NCBI GenBank assembly: GCA_964431365.1
Contig: CAYSJJ010000011.1
Span: 1 to 64,000 of the forward strand
Source: Geomobilibacter sp964431365
Lineage (GTDB): Bacteria; Desulfobacterota; Desulfuromonadia; Geobacterales; DSM-12255
DNA length: 64,000 bases
Direction: 5' to 3'
The position numbers were made by a program, and so were the translations under genes. Of this stretch, positions 1-7,811 are shown in pieces (the first letter of the stretch is position 1; each line of letters opens with the position of its first letter). Below the pieces are notes generated by a model. It had not been told where the DNA came from, searched no databases, and saw only the letters and a list, made by a program, of their open reading frames with translations.

Positions 1-55
1 GGGGTGGGTCAAAATTGGACGCCGATGGTGGGTCATTTTTCGATGCCGGTTGACA
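1..55. mobile_element. End of an IS21-like insertion sequence (rest outside window)
   Basis: The first 55 bases carry two copies of GTGGGTCA (4-11 and 28-35), 24 bp apart, and end in TGACA (51-55), so the element read from its tip begins TGTCA. Paired short repeats inside the terminus with a TG tip are typical of IS21-family ends. No transposase gene is visible because the element continues to the left of the window. The tip lies inside a minus-strand reading frame, so the element appears to have inserted into a gene. Assigned by pattern only. Confidence 0.55.
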
Positions 56-669
56 TTAAGTTGGTAAAACAATGAATCAATGACCTTCGTGAAATCCTCT
101 TCTTTCCGTCGTTCCTCTTTGGGAATTATTTTTCCCTTCCGGTCAGGCAGGTTACTTGCCTTCATTTCGGGAGTACTAGTGGAATGGGCATTTATCCCAT
201 CCTGCAACGGAAACCAGAAACAAGGCAATGTTTCCCCTTCAGTTTTACACCAAGTTCCAAAATCTTCCCTCCGGATTGCAAACTGGGAGAGGTGCCTCTT
301 TACTTCCTCGGTCGGTTCAGGCGGGCATTCTGCAGAATTAAGAAATAATTCGGCAGCAATAAACTGAGGTGTGCGATATTTTGAGCGATTCATTGACGAA
401 AAACTGCTCCCTGCTGTTGAAGGGGATGATCCCTTTTCTACCAGCTTCTGGGCGTTAAAAACGCTGAATTCGTCAATTTCACCTGTTGCTGAAAAGCACG
501 CGGTTGGCCAGATTAGCAATCGAGGGATTGGTGATGTGAAAGGATATGGACGTTTGTAAGCTGCGTGGACCCTCATGATCTGTACAACATCCATGACGGG
601 CCTACTCAATTCTTCAGACCACTTTTCCGCAACTTGCCAGAAAGTAAGATAGGGTACCTGTCCGAGCAT
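56..669 (-). pseudogene. Island hypothetical protein, 3' end cut by the IS element
   Basis: A minus-strand frame begins with ATG at 669, preceded by AGGAG, and stays open through 56 into the IS end and off the window edge. About 204 codons of native sequence remain. The N-terminus (LTFWQVAEKWSEEL) resembles the short helix-turn-helix-like segment found at the start of many island hypothetical proteins. The C-terminal part (RREDFGTWCKTEG followed by LPCFWFP) also resembles such proteins. The gene lies 100 bp downstream of the integrase on the same strand. Its native stop codon is lost, so it is treated as broken. Function unknown. Confidence 0.5.
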
Positions 670-768
670 CTCCACATCTCCTGAAGCGTCTTGGTGAATG
701 AACGCAGGAAACCGCCCCAGGAAAGGCGGCTACCGTCTGGCCTGACTATCCCGCGTAACTGTTGGCTG

Positions 769-2034
769 CTATCCTTCTGCCCTTTTCAACGGCAACAACT
801 TTGCCCCGCTCTTCAGACCATCCAGGTAGTCCGCCCAGGTCTGCATCATCTTACGGCGCTGAGGAAGCTTCGTTGTTCGGTTGTAAGCCCGACCGTTAGG
901 GTCTTTCACCGCATGAGCAAGTTGGTGTTCAATAATGTCGGGTGGGAACTCCAGAACCTCATCGAGGATCGTTCTTGCTGTTGCCCTGAATCCATGCCAT
1001 GTCATTTCCCCCTGATATCCCATCCGATGGATCGCCGCAGTAAGTGCCGCCTCGCTCATTGGCCGATGGTACGAACGAGCTCCCGTGAAAACGTAGGGGC
1101 TCCGGCCGGTCAATGGCTGTATGGCCTTCAGCACTTCTAATGCCTGGTTGCTCAGGGGGACGCAGTGAACTTCTCCCTTGCGCTTGATCTTCTGCTTTTT
1201 GGGGAGCTTCATTTTCTCAACAGGGATGTTCCATTCGGCATTGTCAAAATCAATATCGACCCATTCCATGAACCGCAAATCTCCGGGTCTCTGAAAAATC
1301 AAGGGTGCAAGCTGGAGGGCACACTTGACTGTGAAGGTCCCCTTAAAGTCGTCAATCGATCTCAGAAAAGGGGCAAGCTCTTTCGGCTTGGTTATGGCCG
1401 GAAAATGTTTCTCGATCGGCTCCCTTTTCATTATGTCATTAGGCTTCAGCCCCTCAAGTGGGCTCCTCTCGATATACTCCGAGGCAACGCAGTAACGGAA
1501 AATCATGTTCAGAGCCACGAGCATCCGCCGCGCTGATTCCGGGGCACGCTCTTCTATCCGGTGAAGTACCGGCTTAATATCGGAAAGCTTGATCTCGCTG
1601 ACCGGCCTCGCCCCCAGCCAAGGGAATATATTTTTCTGCAGGCGTTCCAACGTGGTCTTGGCGTGGCTATCCGACCACTCTTCTATCTTGCCCGAATGCC
1701 AGGTGCGTGCAACTACTTCAAAGGAATTTTCGTTTTTGGATACGTCGGCCGCTTTCTGGGCCTTCTTGATCTCGGAGGGGTCTACACCATTGGCGAGAAG
1801 CTTACGAGCATCTTCGCGGCGCTGTCGTGCGTCAGCGAGAGTAATTGAAGGGTAAGTACCAAAGGATAAGGTCTTACGTTTGTCGTTATAGCGGTAATCC
1901 ATTCTCCACAGCTTGCCGCCTGTGGGAGTAATGAGTAGATACAAACCGCCACCGTCAGCCATCTTGAAATCTTTGGCGGTAGGCTTAGCGTTCCTGACCT
2001 GAATATCCGATAACCCGATAATCCGCTTAGGCAT
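769..2034 (-). CDS. Tyrosine-type integrase of a genomic island
   Basis: A 421-residue site-specific recombinase of the P4-like family. It has an N-terminal DUF4102-type arm-binding domain (about residues 1-90, with DGGGLYLLITPTG), a SAM-like core-binding domain (about 105-200) and a C-terminal catalytic domain. Catalytic residues are visible: Arg in FQRPGDLRFMEW, His/Arg in TWHGFRATART, His in IEHQLAHAV and the nucleophile Tyr in GRAYNRT. The ATG at 2034 was chosen because AAGGGGG precedes it; an open frame upstream extends to 2148 but has no such site. The gene sits just beyond the 3' end of tRNA-Met and reads in the same direction, the usual arrangement at one end of a tRNA-integrated island. 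Confidence 0.92.
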   Translation of the reverse strand: MPKRIIGLSDIQVRNAKPTAKDFKMADGGGLYLLITPTGGKLWRMDYRYNDKRKTLSFGTYPSITLADARQRREDARKLLANGVDPSEIKKAQKAADVSKNENSFEVVARTWHSGKIEEWSDSHAKTTLERLQKNIFPWLGARPVSEIKLSDIKPVLHRIEERAPESARRMLVALNMIFRYCVASEYIERSPLEGLKPNDIMKREPIEKHFPAITKPKELAPFLRSIDDFKGTFTVKCALQLAPLIFQRPGDLRFMEWVDIDFDNAEWNIPVEKMKLPKKQKIKRKGEVHCVPLSNQALEVLKAIQPLTGRSPYVFTGARSYHRPMSEAALTAAIHRMGYQGEMTWHGFRATARTILDEVLEFPPDIIEHQLAHAVKDPNGRAYNRTTKLPQRRKMMQTWADYLDGLKSGAKLLPLKRAEG

Positions 2035-2154
2035 TGGCGACACCCCCTTTTGACGGTATTCGGCTTGGCGGCATGACGGTATACCCTCAAAGACACCGTC
2101 AAAAACATCGGATTTCAGTATATCAAGGTGGACTTTACTGGACAACACAAAAAG

Positions 2155-2182
2155 AAAAGGCCCTGATTTCTCAGGGCCTTTT
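2155..2182 (-). terminator. Intrinsic terminator after tRNA-His/tRNA-Met
   Basis: A perfect 12-bp stem (2155-2166 with 2171-2182) has a 4-base loop. On the minus strand it is followed by a T-rich run (CTTTTTGTG). It ends the tRNA-His/tRNA-Met transcript and separates it from the integrase gene. Confidence 0.85.
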
Positions 2183-2213
2183 GCACTTGCCTGGACGTTA
2201 CCAGACTTTTTAA

Positions 2214-2290
2214 TGGTGGCGGTGCAGGGACTTGAACCCCGGACACTACGGATATGAGCCGTATGCTCTAACCAGCTGAGCTACACCGCC
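2214..2290 (-). tRNA. tRNA-Met (CAT anticodon)
   Basis: On the minus strand the sequence folds as a complete cloverleaf. The 7-bp acceptor stem is GGCGGTG/CACCGCC, the anticodon loop is CTCATAT, the T-arm contains GTTCAAGTC, and CCA is encoded at 2214-2216. A CAT anticodon could also be an elongator Met or a modified Ile2 tRNA; it does not look like an initiator. Its 3' end faces the integrase and is the likely island attachment site. Confidence 0.93.
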
Positions 2291-2338
2291 GAAATCGTTA
2301 TGTGTGACAAGCCCCGCTACGCGGAGCAAAAAATCTTG

Positions 2339-2415
2339 TGGGGTGGCTAGTGGGATTCGAACCCACGTATGTACGAGTCACAGTCGTAAGTGTTAACCGC
2401 TTCACCATAGCCACC
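2339..2415 (-). tRNA. tRNA-His (GTG anticodon)
   Basis: A minus-strand cloverleaf with anticodon loop CTGTGAC and T-arm GTTCGAATC. The extra 5' G at 2415 pairs with discriminator C at 2342, the hallmark of tRNA-His. CCA is encoded at 2339-2341. It is transcribed with tRNA-Met. Confidence 0.95.
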
Positions 2416-2433
2416 ACAAGCGAGGAAGCCCGC

Positions 2434-2462
2434 TTTATATCCGAATACGCGGGTGATGTCAA
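2434..2462 (-). promoter_or_regulatory. Sigma70 promoter of the tRNA-His/tRNA-Met unit
   Basis: On the minus strand, TTGACA (2457-2462) and TATAAA (2434-2439) are separated by exactly 17 bp. They lie about 20 bp upstream of tRNA-His. This is close to a perfect consensus promoter. Confidence 0.8.
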
Positions 2463-2639
2463 CAGCAATTTACCATCGGATCAAAAGTGGTGCCCCAACA
2501 AGCCTCAACACCCCTGACACGAAGCCGGCGAAACGTGAATTTGTCCCTGCGGACCACATTCACAATTATAATGTGTTAACATTAAGCAGTAAGAGTGATA
2601 CCATCTGGCAACAGCTACCTACACCACCTCGAGGACGTC

Positions 2640-3119
2640 ATGCTCAGAACCATCTACCTCGCCTCCCCCCTGGGCTTTTCGCCGGAATTTAACGGCTATC
2701 GTGAGCGGATCAAACAGCGGCTCGCACTGGCCGGGCTGATTGTGTACGATCCCTGGGACAATGAGAGGACCGACGAATTCTCGACAAAAATCCGTCAGGT
2801 TTCAGCCATCGGCATCGGCAGACGGGGGGCCTTCCTGAGACTCGCCCGTGAAATCGGCGAACACAACGAACAGTTAATCGCCTCGGCAGACATGCTTCTG
2901 GCCGTGCTGGACAGCATGGAACCTGACAGCGGCACCGCCTCTGAACTCGGTTTTGCATCGGCCCTTGGCAAACGCTGCTTTGGACTGCGCACTGACACGA
3001 GGGGGTGCGGGGACTTTGAGGGGGTTCCGGTCAACCTGCAGCTGCTGCGCTTCATCGAAAGGAGTGGTGGCCGCATGTTCAGTTCCATGGACGAACTGGG
3101 ACAGATCGCGGAACAGTAG
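2640..3119 (+). CDS. Nucleoside 2-deoxyribosyltransferase family protein
   Basis: A 159-residue protein of the nucleoside 2-deoxyribosyltransferase/DNPH1-like fold. Known members break or exchange N-glycosidic bonds of deoxynucleosides. Matching features are the N-terminal strand IYLASPLGF, the DPWDN segment (38-41), NEQLIASADMLLAVLD (76-91) and DSGTASELGFASALGK (96-111), in which Glu102 sits where the family's nucleophile is expected. The ATG at 2640 follows GAGG by a normal distance; an upstream ATG at 2595 has no such site. It lies between tRNA-His and tRNA-Arg in inserted DNA. Substrate unknown. Confidence 0.8.
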   Translation: MLRTIYLASPLGFSPEFNGYRERIKQRLALAGLIVYDPWDNERTDEFSTKIRQVSAIGIGRRGAFLRLAREIGEHNEQLIASADMLLAVLDSMEPDSGTASELGFASALGKRCFGLRTDTRGCGDFEGVPVNLQLLRFIERSGGRMFSSMDELGQIAEQ

Positions 3120-3215
3120 CTTTGCCAGCCTGTGATGCGCCAGGCTCAGATCTTCCTCCAGGCGGAGCAGGTTCAGTCCGGGGGTGCTTATCGTGGCTAT
3201 CCCGAACGTTCGGCC
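3111..3215 (-). pseudogene. Remnant of a dam-type DNA adenine methylase
   Basis: The minus strand encodes a stretch with RTFG, then LNLLRLEEDLSLAHHRLAKL. It lines up with RTFG and LNLLRIEEELSQAHLRLARV in the intact dam gene at 54333-55094. Catalytic motifs (DPPY and the FxGG segment) are missing. The remnant overlaps the 3' end of the deoxyribosyltransferase gene on the opposite strand. It suggests an older phage or element once sat here. The match was found by eye, so its exact ends are approximate. Confidence 0.6.
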
Positions 3216-3393
3216 GTTATCCAGTACAGCGAATAGTCCTTGAGTGGCTCTATCCCCCTCTCTCCCGCTAGCACAAGAACAGAGGCAGAGATCGCGGGCA
3301 TAAGCCGAAGCAGCCGCATATTGACCTTGCCAAGGAATTGGGCCTGGTAAGATCAGACATACTGGAATGACAGGGGACACACGGTTGATAGGC

Positions 3394-3753
3394 CTATGGG
3401 CTAGACTCTTGGCAGTCGATTACGTCTTCGTCTCGATGCCCTGTGGCAAACACCATATGTTTGTAATAACGAGTGATTGAACCGCCCAGAGTGTCTTTTA
3501 CATCTGCAAGAAGCATAGTGTGTCCGAATGACTCGTTTAGCCAGGACACCGAATATCCGCCGTCTACTGAGTCAATTTTCACTGGCATAGGCTCAAACCC
3601 TCCAGCATTTTCCCATCGGTGGAATATACAGATGGCCACAGCCTTTGCAGGGAGTTCGCTCCTAAGCTCTAAGTCTGGGCCACCTTGCCTCATTTTCGCT
3701 GGAGTTGCGCATCCAGCAAGCACCAAAGCGATGGGGAGCAATCGGCGTATCAA
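3394..3753 (-). CDS. Small predicted lipoprotein
   Basis: About 119 residues with a lipoprotein signal peptide: a basic start (IRRLL), a short hydrophobic stretch and a lipobox VLAGC with Cys15 as the lipidation site. The TTG at 3753 was chosen because AAAGGAGA lies just upstream; an ATG at 3792 would add 13 residues in front of the signal peptide. The mature part (for example RWENAGGFEPMPVKID and GHTMLLADVKDTLGG) matches no family I recognise. It lies in the inserted segment between tRNA-Arg and tRNA-His and is richer in A+T than its neighbours. Confidence 0.65.
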   Translation of the reverse strand: MIRRLLPIALVLAGCATPAKMRQGGPDLELRSELPAKAVAICIFHRWENAGGFEPMPVKIDSVDGGYSVSWLNESFGHTMLLADVKDTLGGSITRYYKHMVFATGHRDEDVIDCQESSP

Positions 3754-3916
3754 GGTTGTCTCCTTTGGAAATGGTTCGCTAAACTCTGTCACTCACCTTG
3801 GTTTATCCTCTCCAGTATGGCAACAGCTCTCCACCGCTACGCTCTCCGACAAAAAAATTCTATTCCATTTCGTATCAAACAAGCGCACTGCCCAGAGGTT
3901 GCACGACCAGCATAAA

Positions 3917-3948
3917 TAAAAAAAGGCTACAGCGACAACGCTGTAACC
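3917..3948 (-). terminator. Intrinsic terminator after tRNA-Pro/tRNA-Arg
   Basis: A stem of ten positions (3925-3934 with 3939-3948) has a short loop. On the minus strand it is followed by seven or more T residues (3917-3924). It ends the tRNA-Pro/tRNA-Arg transcript. Confidence 0.85.
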
Positions 3949-3959
3949 TTGCGATCTTC

Positions 3960-4036
3960 TGGCACGCCCGACAGGATTCGAACCTGTGGCCTACGGCTTA
4001 GAAGGCCGTTGCTCTATCCAGCTGAGCTACGGGCGC
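3960..4036 (-). tRNA. tRNA-Arg (TCT anticodon)
   Basis: A minus-strand cloverleaf with acceptor GCGCCCG/CGGGCGT, anticodon loop CTTCTAA, T-arm GTTCGAATC and encoded CCA (3960-3962). It is co-transcribed with tRNA-Pro just upstream. Confidence 0.95.
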
Positions 4037-4042
4037 TCAAAA

Positions 4043-4119
4043 TGGTCGGGGAGACAAGATTCGAACTTGCGACCCCCTGCTCCCAAGGCAGGTGCGCTAC
4101 CAGGCTGCGCTACTCCCCG
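4043..4119 (-). tRNA. tRNA-Pro (TGG anticodon)
   Basis: A minus-strand cloverleaf with acceptor CGGGGAG/CTCCCCG, anticodon loop CTTGGGA, T-arm GTTCGAATC and encoded CCA (4043-4045). It is the first gene of the Pro-Arg unit. Confidence 0.95.
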
Positions 4120-4130
4120 ACGAAAAAAAA

Positions 4131-4160
4131 TATATAGCACACCCCCGGCCGAATGTGCAA
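4131..4160 (-). promoter_or_regulatory. Predicted promoter of the tRNA-Pro/tRNA-Arg unit
   Basis: On the minus strand TTGCAC (4155-4160) and TATATA (4131-4136) are 18 bp apart. They lie immediately upstream of tRNA-Pro. Confidence 0.6.
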
Positions 4161-4188
4161 GTTCAGAATAGCCTGAACGCCGACGAGG

Positions 4189-4785
4189 TTATGCCTGGCT
4201 CGATGCCAGATACTCCTTGAGGAGCGCAAAGGCCTTCCCGCGATGACTGATCCGGTTCTTCACCGTCAGCGGCAGTTCGGCCATGGTCTTGCCGTATTCC
4301 GGGACAAGGAACAGGGGATCGTACCCGAAGCCCCCCTCGCCTGCCGGTTCGGCCAGAATCAGGCCACGCACCTCGCCGGCGAATGTCCGGCAGTCGCCGT
4401 TTGGCATACAGAGCGCGATGACGCTCCGAAACGCAGCGGTCCTCTTTTCCGCACCAACCGCTGCCAGTTCGGCAAGGAGCCGGTCGTTGTTGGCCGCGTC
4501 GCCTGCCCCTTCCCCGGCAAAACGGGCCGAGTAGACTCCCGGCCTCCCCCCCAGCGCATCCACCACCAGGCCGGAGTCGTCGGCGATTGCCGGCAGACCG
4601 CTGGCCAAGGCCGCATGACAGGCCTTCTTGACGGCGTTCTCCTCGAAGGTCTCGCCATCTTCAATCGCGGCACCGATGTCGGGAAAATCGGCCAGCGAAC
4701 GTATCCGCTCCACCACGCCGTCCAGGAGATGCTCCAGTTCCCGCAGCTTGCCATGGTTCCCCGTCGCCACCAGGAGCTCTTTCAT
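4189..4785 (-). CDS. rdgB: XTP/dITP diphosphatase (RdgB/HAM1)
   Basis: A 198-residue house-cleaning pyrophosphatase that hydrolyses ITP, dITP and XTP to monophosphates, keeping deaminated purines out of nucleic acids. Visible family motifs are the N-terminal VATGNHGKLRELEHLL, the metal/substrate site AIADDSGLVVDAL, the SARFAG segment, GGFGYDPLFLVPEYGKTMAEL and the C-terminal ISHRGKA. Length is normal. Its ATG overlaps the stop codon of rph (ATGA), so the two are translationally coupled; rph-rdgB is a common pair. Confidence 0.96.
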   Translation of the reverse strand: MKELLVATGNHGKLRELEHLLDGVVERIRSLADFPDIGAAIEDGETFEENAVKKACHAALASGLPAIADDSGLVVDALGGRPGVYSARFAGEGAGDAANNDRLLAELAAVGAEKRTAAFRSVIALCMPNGDCRTFAGEVRGLILAEPAGEGGFGYDPLFLVPEYGKTMAELPLTVKNRISHRGKAFALLKEYLASSQA

Positions 4786-5498
4786 CCGGCCAGTGCCTCC
4801 TGCTGGAGGGCAAGGAGCTTTTCGATACCTGCCATTGCCAGCCGTCGCATGGCATCCATCTCCTCAACGGAGAAGGGGGTCGCCTCGGCCGTTCCCTGGA
4901 CCTCAACGAACCGGCCGGCCGAGGTCATAACGAAATTCATGTCCACATCCGCGGCCGAATCCTCCGGATAATTCAGGTCAAGGAGGACCTCCCCTCCGAC
5001 GATACCGACACTGACCGCCGCCACCGAGGCCTGCAGCGGTGTTTTGGCCAGCACCCCCTTGGCGAGGAGCCCGGCCACGGCATCGACCAGTGCCACGTAG
5101 GCGCCGGTGATGGAGGCGGTACGAGTGCCGCCGTCTGCCTGGATCACGTCGCAATCGATGAGGATGCTCCGTTCGCCGAGGAGCGTCAGGTCGGCCACGG
5201 CCCGCAGCGAGCGGCCGATGAGGCGCTGTATCTCGTGGGTCCGCCCCCCCACCTTCCCCCGGGACGATTCACGGGAGGAACGGGTATGGGTTGCGCGGGG
5301 GAGCATGGAGTATTCGGCGGTTATCCAGCCCTGCCCTTTCCCCCGCAGGAAAGGAGGAACACTCTCCTCCACGGATGCGGTGCAGATGACCTTGGTATCG
5401 CCGAACTCGACGAGGACCGATCCTTCGGCATGTTTGAGGTAATTGCGGGTGATCCGGACGGGCCTCAGGGCCTCCGGTGTGCGGCCATCATTGCGCAT
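4782..5498 (-). CDS. rph: Ribonuclease PH
   Basis: A 238-residue phosphorolytic 3'-5' exoribonuclease that trims tRNA 3' ends. Evidence is full family length, the start MRNDGRTPEALRPV, the conserved RGKVGGRTHEIQRLIGRSLRAV segment (the Arg-rich phosphate and RNA binding region) and DCDVIQADGGTRTASITGA. It is first of the rph-rdgB pair, with a 4-bp overlap. Upstream, a 60-bp gap separates it from the DHH phosphoesterase gene. Confidence 0.97.
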   Translation of the reverse strand: MRNDGRTPEALRPVRITRNYLKHAEGSVLVEFGDTKVICTASVEESVPPFLRGKGQGWITAEYSMLPRATHTRSSRESSRGKVGGRTHEIQRLIGRSLRAVADLTLLGERSILIDCDVIQADGGTRTASITGAYVALVDAVAGLLAKGVLAKTPLQASVAAVSVGIVGGEVLLDLNYPEDSAADVDMNFVMTSAGRFVEVQGTAEATPFSVEEMDAMRRLAMAGIEKLLALQQEALAG

Positions 5499-5558
5499 GT
5501 GTTCTATCCTTGGGTGAGATTTGCCAGCGGCAACTATAGCCCGCGTGCTTGACGGCTG

Positions 5559-6608
5559 TCAACGATCGGCCAGCACGCGGGGGGGGATATCCTGAGCGTC
5601 GAACTCGGCCAGGAATCGATCGGTAAGTATCCTGACTACCCGTCCGATGGATTCCTCGTCCGGTGGAACGGATTCTATCTTGCCGCCGGCCATCATGCCG
5701 TGGCCGCCGGCTGCTCCCAACCCCTGAACGAGGCGGCGGCTGATCTCGCCCGCATTCAGATCGAGTCGATTGGTCCGGATGGAGAAGACGATCCCGCCGC
5801 AGTAGTGCCCGATGCTGAGCACGGTCTCGATCTGCTCCAGCCGGATGAGGAAGTCGGCCATCTCGGCGACCATCTCGGGGAATATGACCTTCTCCAGACT
5901 GACCACCAGGTCGGGTCCGTAGATGGTCACGTTGTTCAGGGCACGCTGAATCGTCCGGTAGTAGTCGATCGGCTGACGGGGATGGGTGATCTGGTAGAGA
6001 AGCCGCTTATTGGTGAGCGGGAAGAGGCGGTGGTAGGCGTCCCGGTCGTACTCGTTGGCCTCCCGCCCAAGGTCCTGGGTCTCGGACTTGATGGCATAGA
6101 AGAGCGCCGTGGCGAGCTTGGTGGAAATCGGCACCTGCTGGGCGGCCAGGTACTCGTAAAGGATGGTGGCGGTGACGCCGTACTCTTCCCGTACATCCAC
6201 CCAGCGGCACTGGCGTGTCCGGTCGCGCAACGGGTGGTGGTCGATCACCAGATCCACCCGCGCTTCGGCGGGAACCGCGTTATTGCCGGTTCCCGGCTGG
6301 GTGTCGAGCATGCAGACGACCTGATAGTCGGCAAGATCGACCATGCCAAGGGGGGTCAGGGGGATCTGCAGTTCATGGGCCATGGCGATGTTCTCGCTCC
6401 GGCCGATGATGCCCGAGAAGGTTACCACCGACTCCTTGTTCAGCTTCATGACGAACAGGTGCCGTAGCGCCAGGGCCGAGGCGAGGCAATCGGGATCAGG
6501 GTTGTCGTGGACAACGATGACGATCTTGCCGCGACCGCGCACCCAATCGAGCAGTGTATCGGTAAGCCGCTTGGTCTCCTGCAGACGTTCGCTGAGCGCC
6601 GTCGCCAT
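5559..6608 (-). CDS. DHH-family phosphoesterase (NrnA-like)
   Basis: A 349-residue DHH/DHHA1 protein. NrnA-type relatives degrade nanoRNA, pAp or cyclic dinucleotide products such as pApA. The DHH domain has VVHDNPDPDCLAS (metal-binding Asp at 35-40) and the signature VIDHHP (121-126). The C-terminal DHHA1 domain has GGHGMMAGGKI near residue 306. Length matches bacterial NrnA. Because a c-di-AMP synthase is encoded elsewhere in this window (cdaA), a role in c-di-AMP turnover is possible but inferred only. It has no added sensor domains or CBS domains. Confidence 0.85.
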   Translation of the reverse strand: MATALSERLQETKRLTDTLLDWVRGRGKIVIVVHDNPDPDCLASALALRHLFVMKLNKESVVTFSGIIGRSENIAMAHELQIPLTPLGMVDLADYQVVCMLDTQPGTGNNAVPAEARVDLVIDHHPLRDRTRQCRWVDVREEYGVTATILYEYLAAQQVPISTKLATALFYAIKSETQDLGREANEYDRDAYHRLFPLTNKRLLYQITHPRQPIDYYRTIQRALNNVTIYGPDLVVSLEKVIFPEMVAEMADFLIRLEQIETVLSIGHYCGGIVFSIRTNRLDLNAGEISRRLVQGLGAAGGHGMMAGGKIESVPPDEESIGRVVRILTDRFLAEFDAQDIPPRVLADR

Positions 6609-6638
6609 ACTGACCGCTGAAGACCCTGAGCCGAGGGC

Positions 6639-7811
6639 TCAGAGCTTCTTCAGCAGCTCCCTGCCGAACGGAGAGATCTCCCGCAACCGCTGGATGATGG
6701 GGGGGAGTTCCCGGATCACCGCATCGATCTCCTCGTCGGTGGTGAACCGTGACAGTGAGAACCGGATCGAGCCGTGGGCACAGGTGAACGGCACCCCCAT
6801 GGCCCGGAGCACGTGGGACGGCTCCAGCGAGCCGGAGGTGCAGGCGCTCCCGGACGAGGCGCAGATCCCCTTCTCCGACAGGAGGAGCAGAATCGCCTCA
6901 CCTTCCACGTATTCGAAGGCGATGGAGAGGGTGTTGGGGAGACGCTCGGCTCCGCCGCCATTGATGCGCGCCGCCGGGATCAGCCTGAGCAGTTCGCTCT
7001 CCAGACGGTCACGCAGCCCTTTTACACGGGTGTTCTCGTCTTCCAGCCACTGGCCTGCCAGTTCGCACGCCTTGCCCAAAGCGATAATGGAGGCGGTGTT
7101 CTCGGTGCCGGCCCGCCGGTTCTTCTCCTGGTGCCCGCCCACCAGCAGGGGGCGGAACGGCACGCCGCGCCGCAGGTAGAGGATGCCGATCCCCTTGGGG
7201 GCGTGGAGCTTGTGTCCGGAGAGGGAGAGCATGTCGATGGAGGAACCGGCCATGTTCAGCGGGATCTTCCCTACCGCCTGCACGGCGTCGGTGTGGAAAA
7301 TCGCCCCCTTTTCCTTGACGATCGCGCCGATCTCCTCAATGGGAAAGACCACCCCGGTCTCGTTGTTGGCGTACATGATGCTGACGATGGCGGTGTCGTC
7401 GTCGATGGCACTCTTCAGCTCGTTCAGGTCCAGGCGACCGGCACTGTCCACGTTCAGTTCGGTGACCCGGTAGCCGTGCTTGGTCAGGTTCCGGACCTGG
7501 GTGAGGACCGCCGGGTGCTCCACCCGGGTGGTGATGATGTGCCGCCGCCCGGGCAACACCTCCAGGGCCGAGCGGATGGCGGCGTTGTCACTCTCGGTGC
7601 CGCAGGCGGTGAAGATGATCTCCGACGGGTCGGCTCCCAGGAGCGCAGCCACACGACCGCGCGCCTCGTCCACCTTCCGCTGCACCTGCCCGCCGAAGTA
7701 GTGCATGGAGCTCGGGTTGCCGTACAGTTCCGTGAAATAGGGGCGCATCTCCTCGAAGACCGCCTCGTCCACCTTGGTGGTGGCGTTGTTGTCCAGATAG
7801 ATCTCTTTCAT
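6639..7811 (-). CDS. nifS: Cysteine desulfurase NifS
   Basis: A 390-residue PLP enzyme that removes sulfur from cysteine for Fe-S cluster assembly. PLP-binding Lys201 is in SLSGHKLHAPKG, the conserved His of the cofactor pocket is in VEHPAVL, and the persulfide-forming Cys324 is in ASSGSACTSGSLEPSH. The ATG overlaps the nifU stop codon (ATGA), so NifU and NifS are made together. The NifS rather than IscS label rests on the NifU partner with all three NifU domains. Confidence 0.95.
   Translation of the reverse strand: MKEIYLDNNATTKVDEAVFEEMRPYFTELYGNPSSMHYFGGQVQRKVDEARGRVAALLGADPSEIIFTACGTESDNAAIRSALEVLPGRRHIITTRVEHPAVLTQVRNLTKHGYRVTELNVDSAGRLDLNELKSAIDDDTAIVSIMYANNETGVVFPIEEIGAIVKEKGAIFHTDAVQAVGKIPLNMAGSSIDMLSLSGHKLHAPKGIGILYLRRGVPFRPLLVGGHQEKNRRAGTENTASIIALGKACELAGQWLEDENTRVKGLRDRLESELLRLIPAARINGGGAERLPNTLSIAFEYVEGEAILLLLSEKGICASSGSACTSGSLEPSHVLRAMGVPFTCAHGSIRFSLSRFTTDEEIDAVIRELPPIIQRLREISPFGRELLKKL

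Noticed and set aside
80..690. Plus-strand open frames at the left edge
   Set aside because: The minus-strand frame in the same place has a better start and recognisable composition; the plus-strand products look like its shadow.
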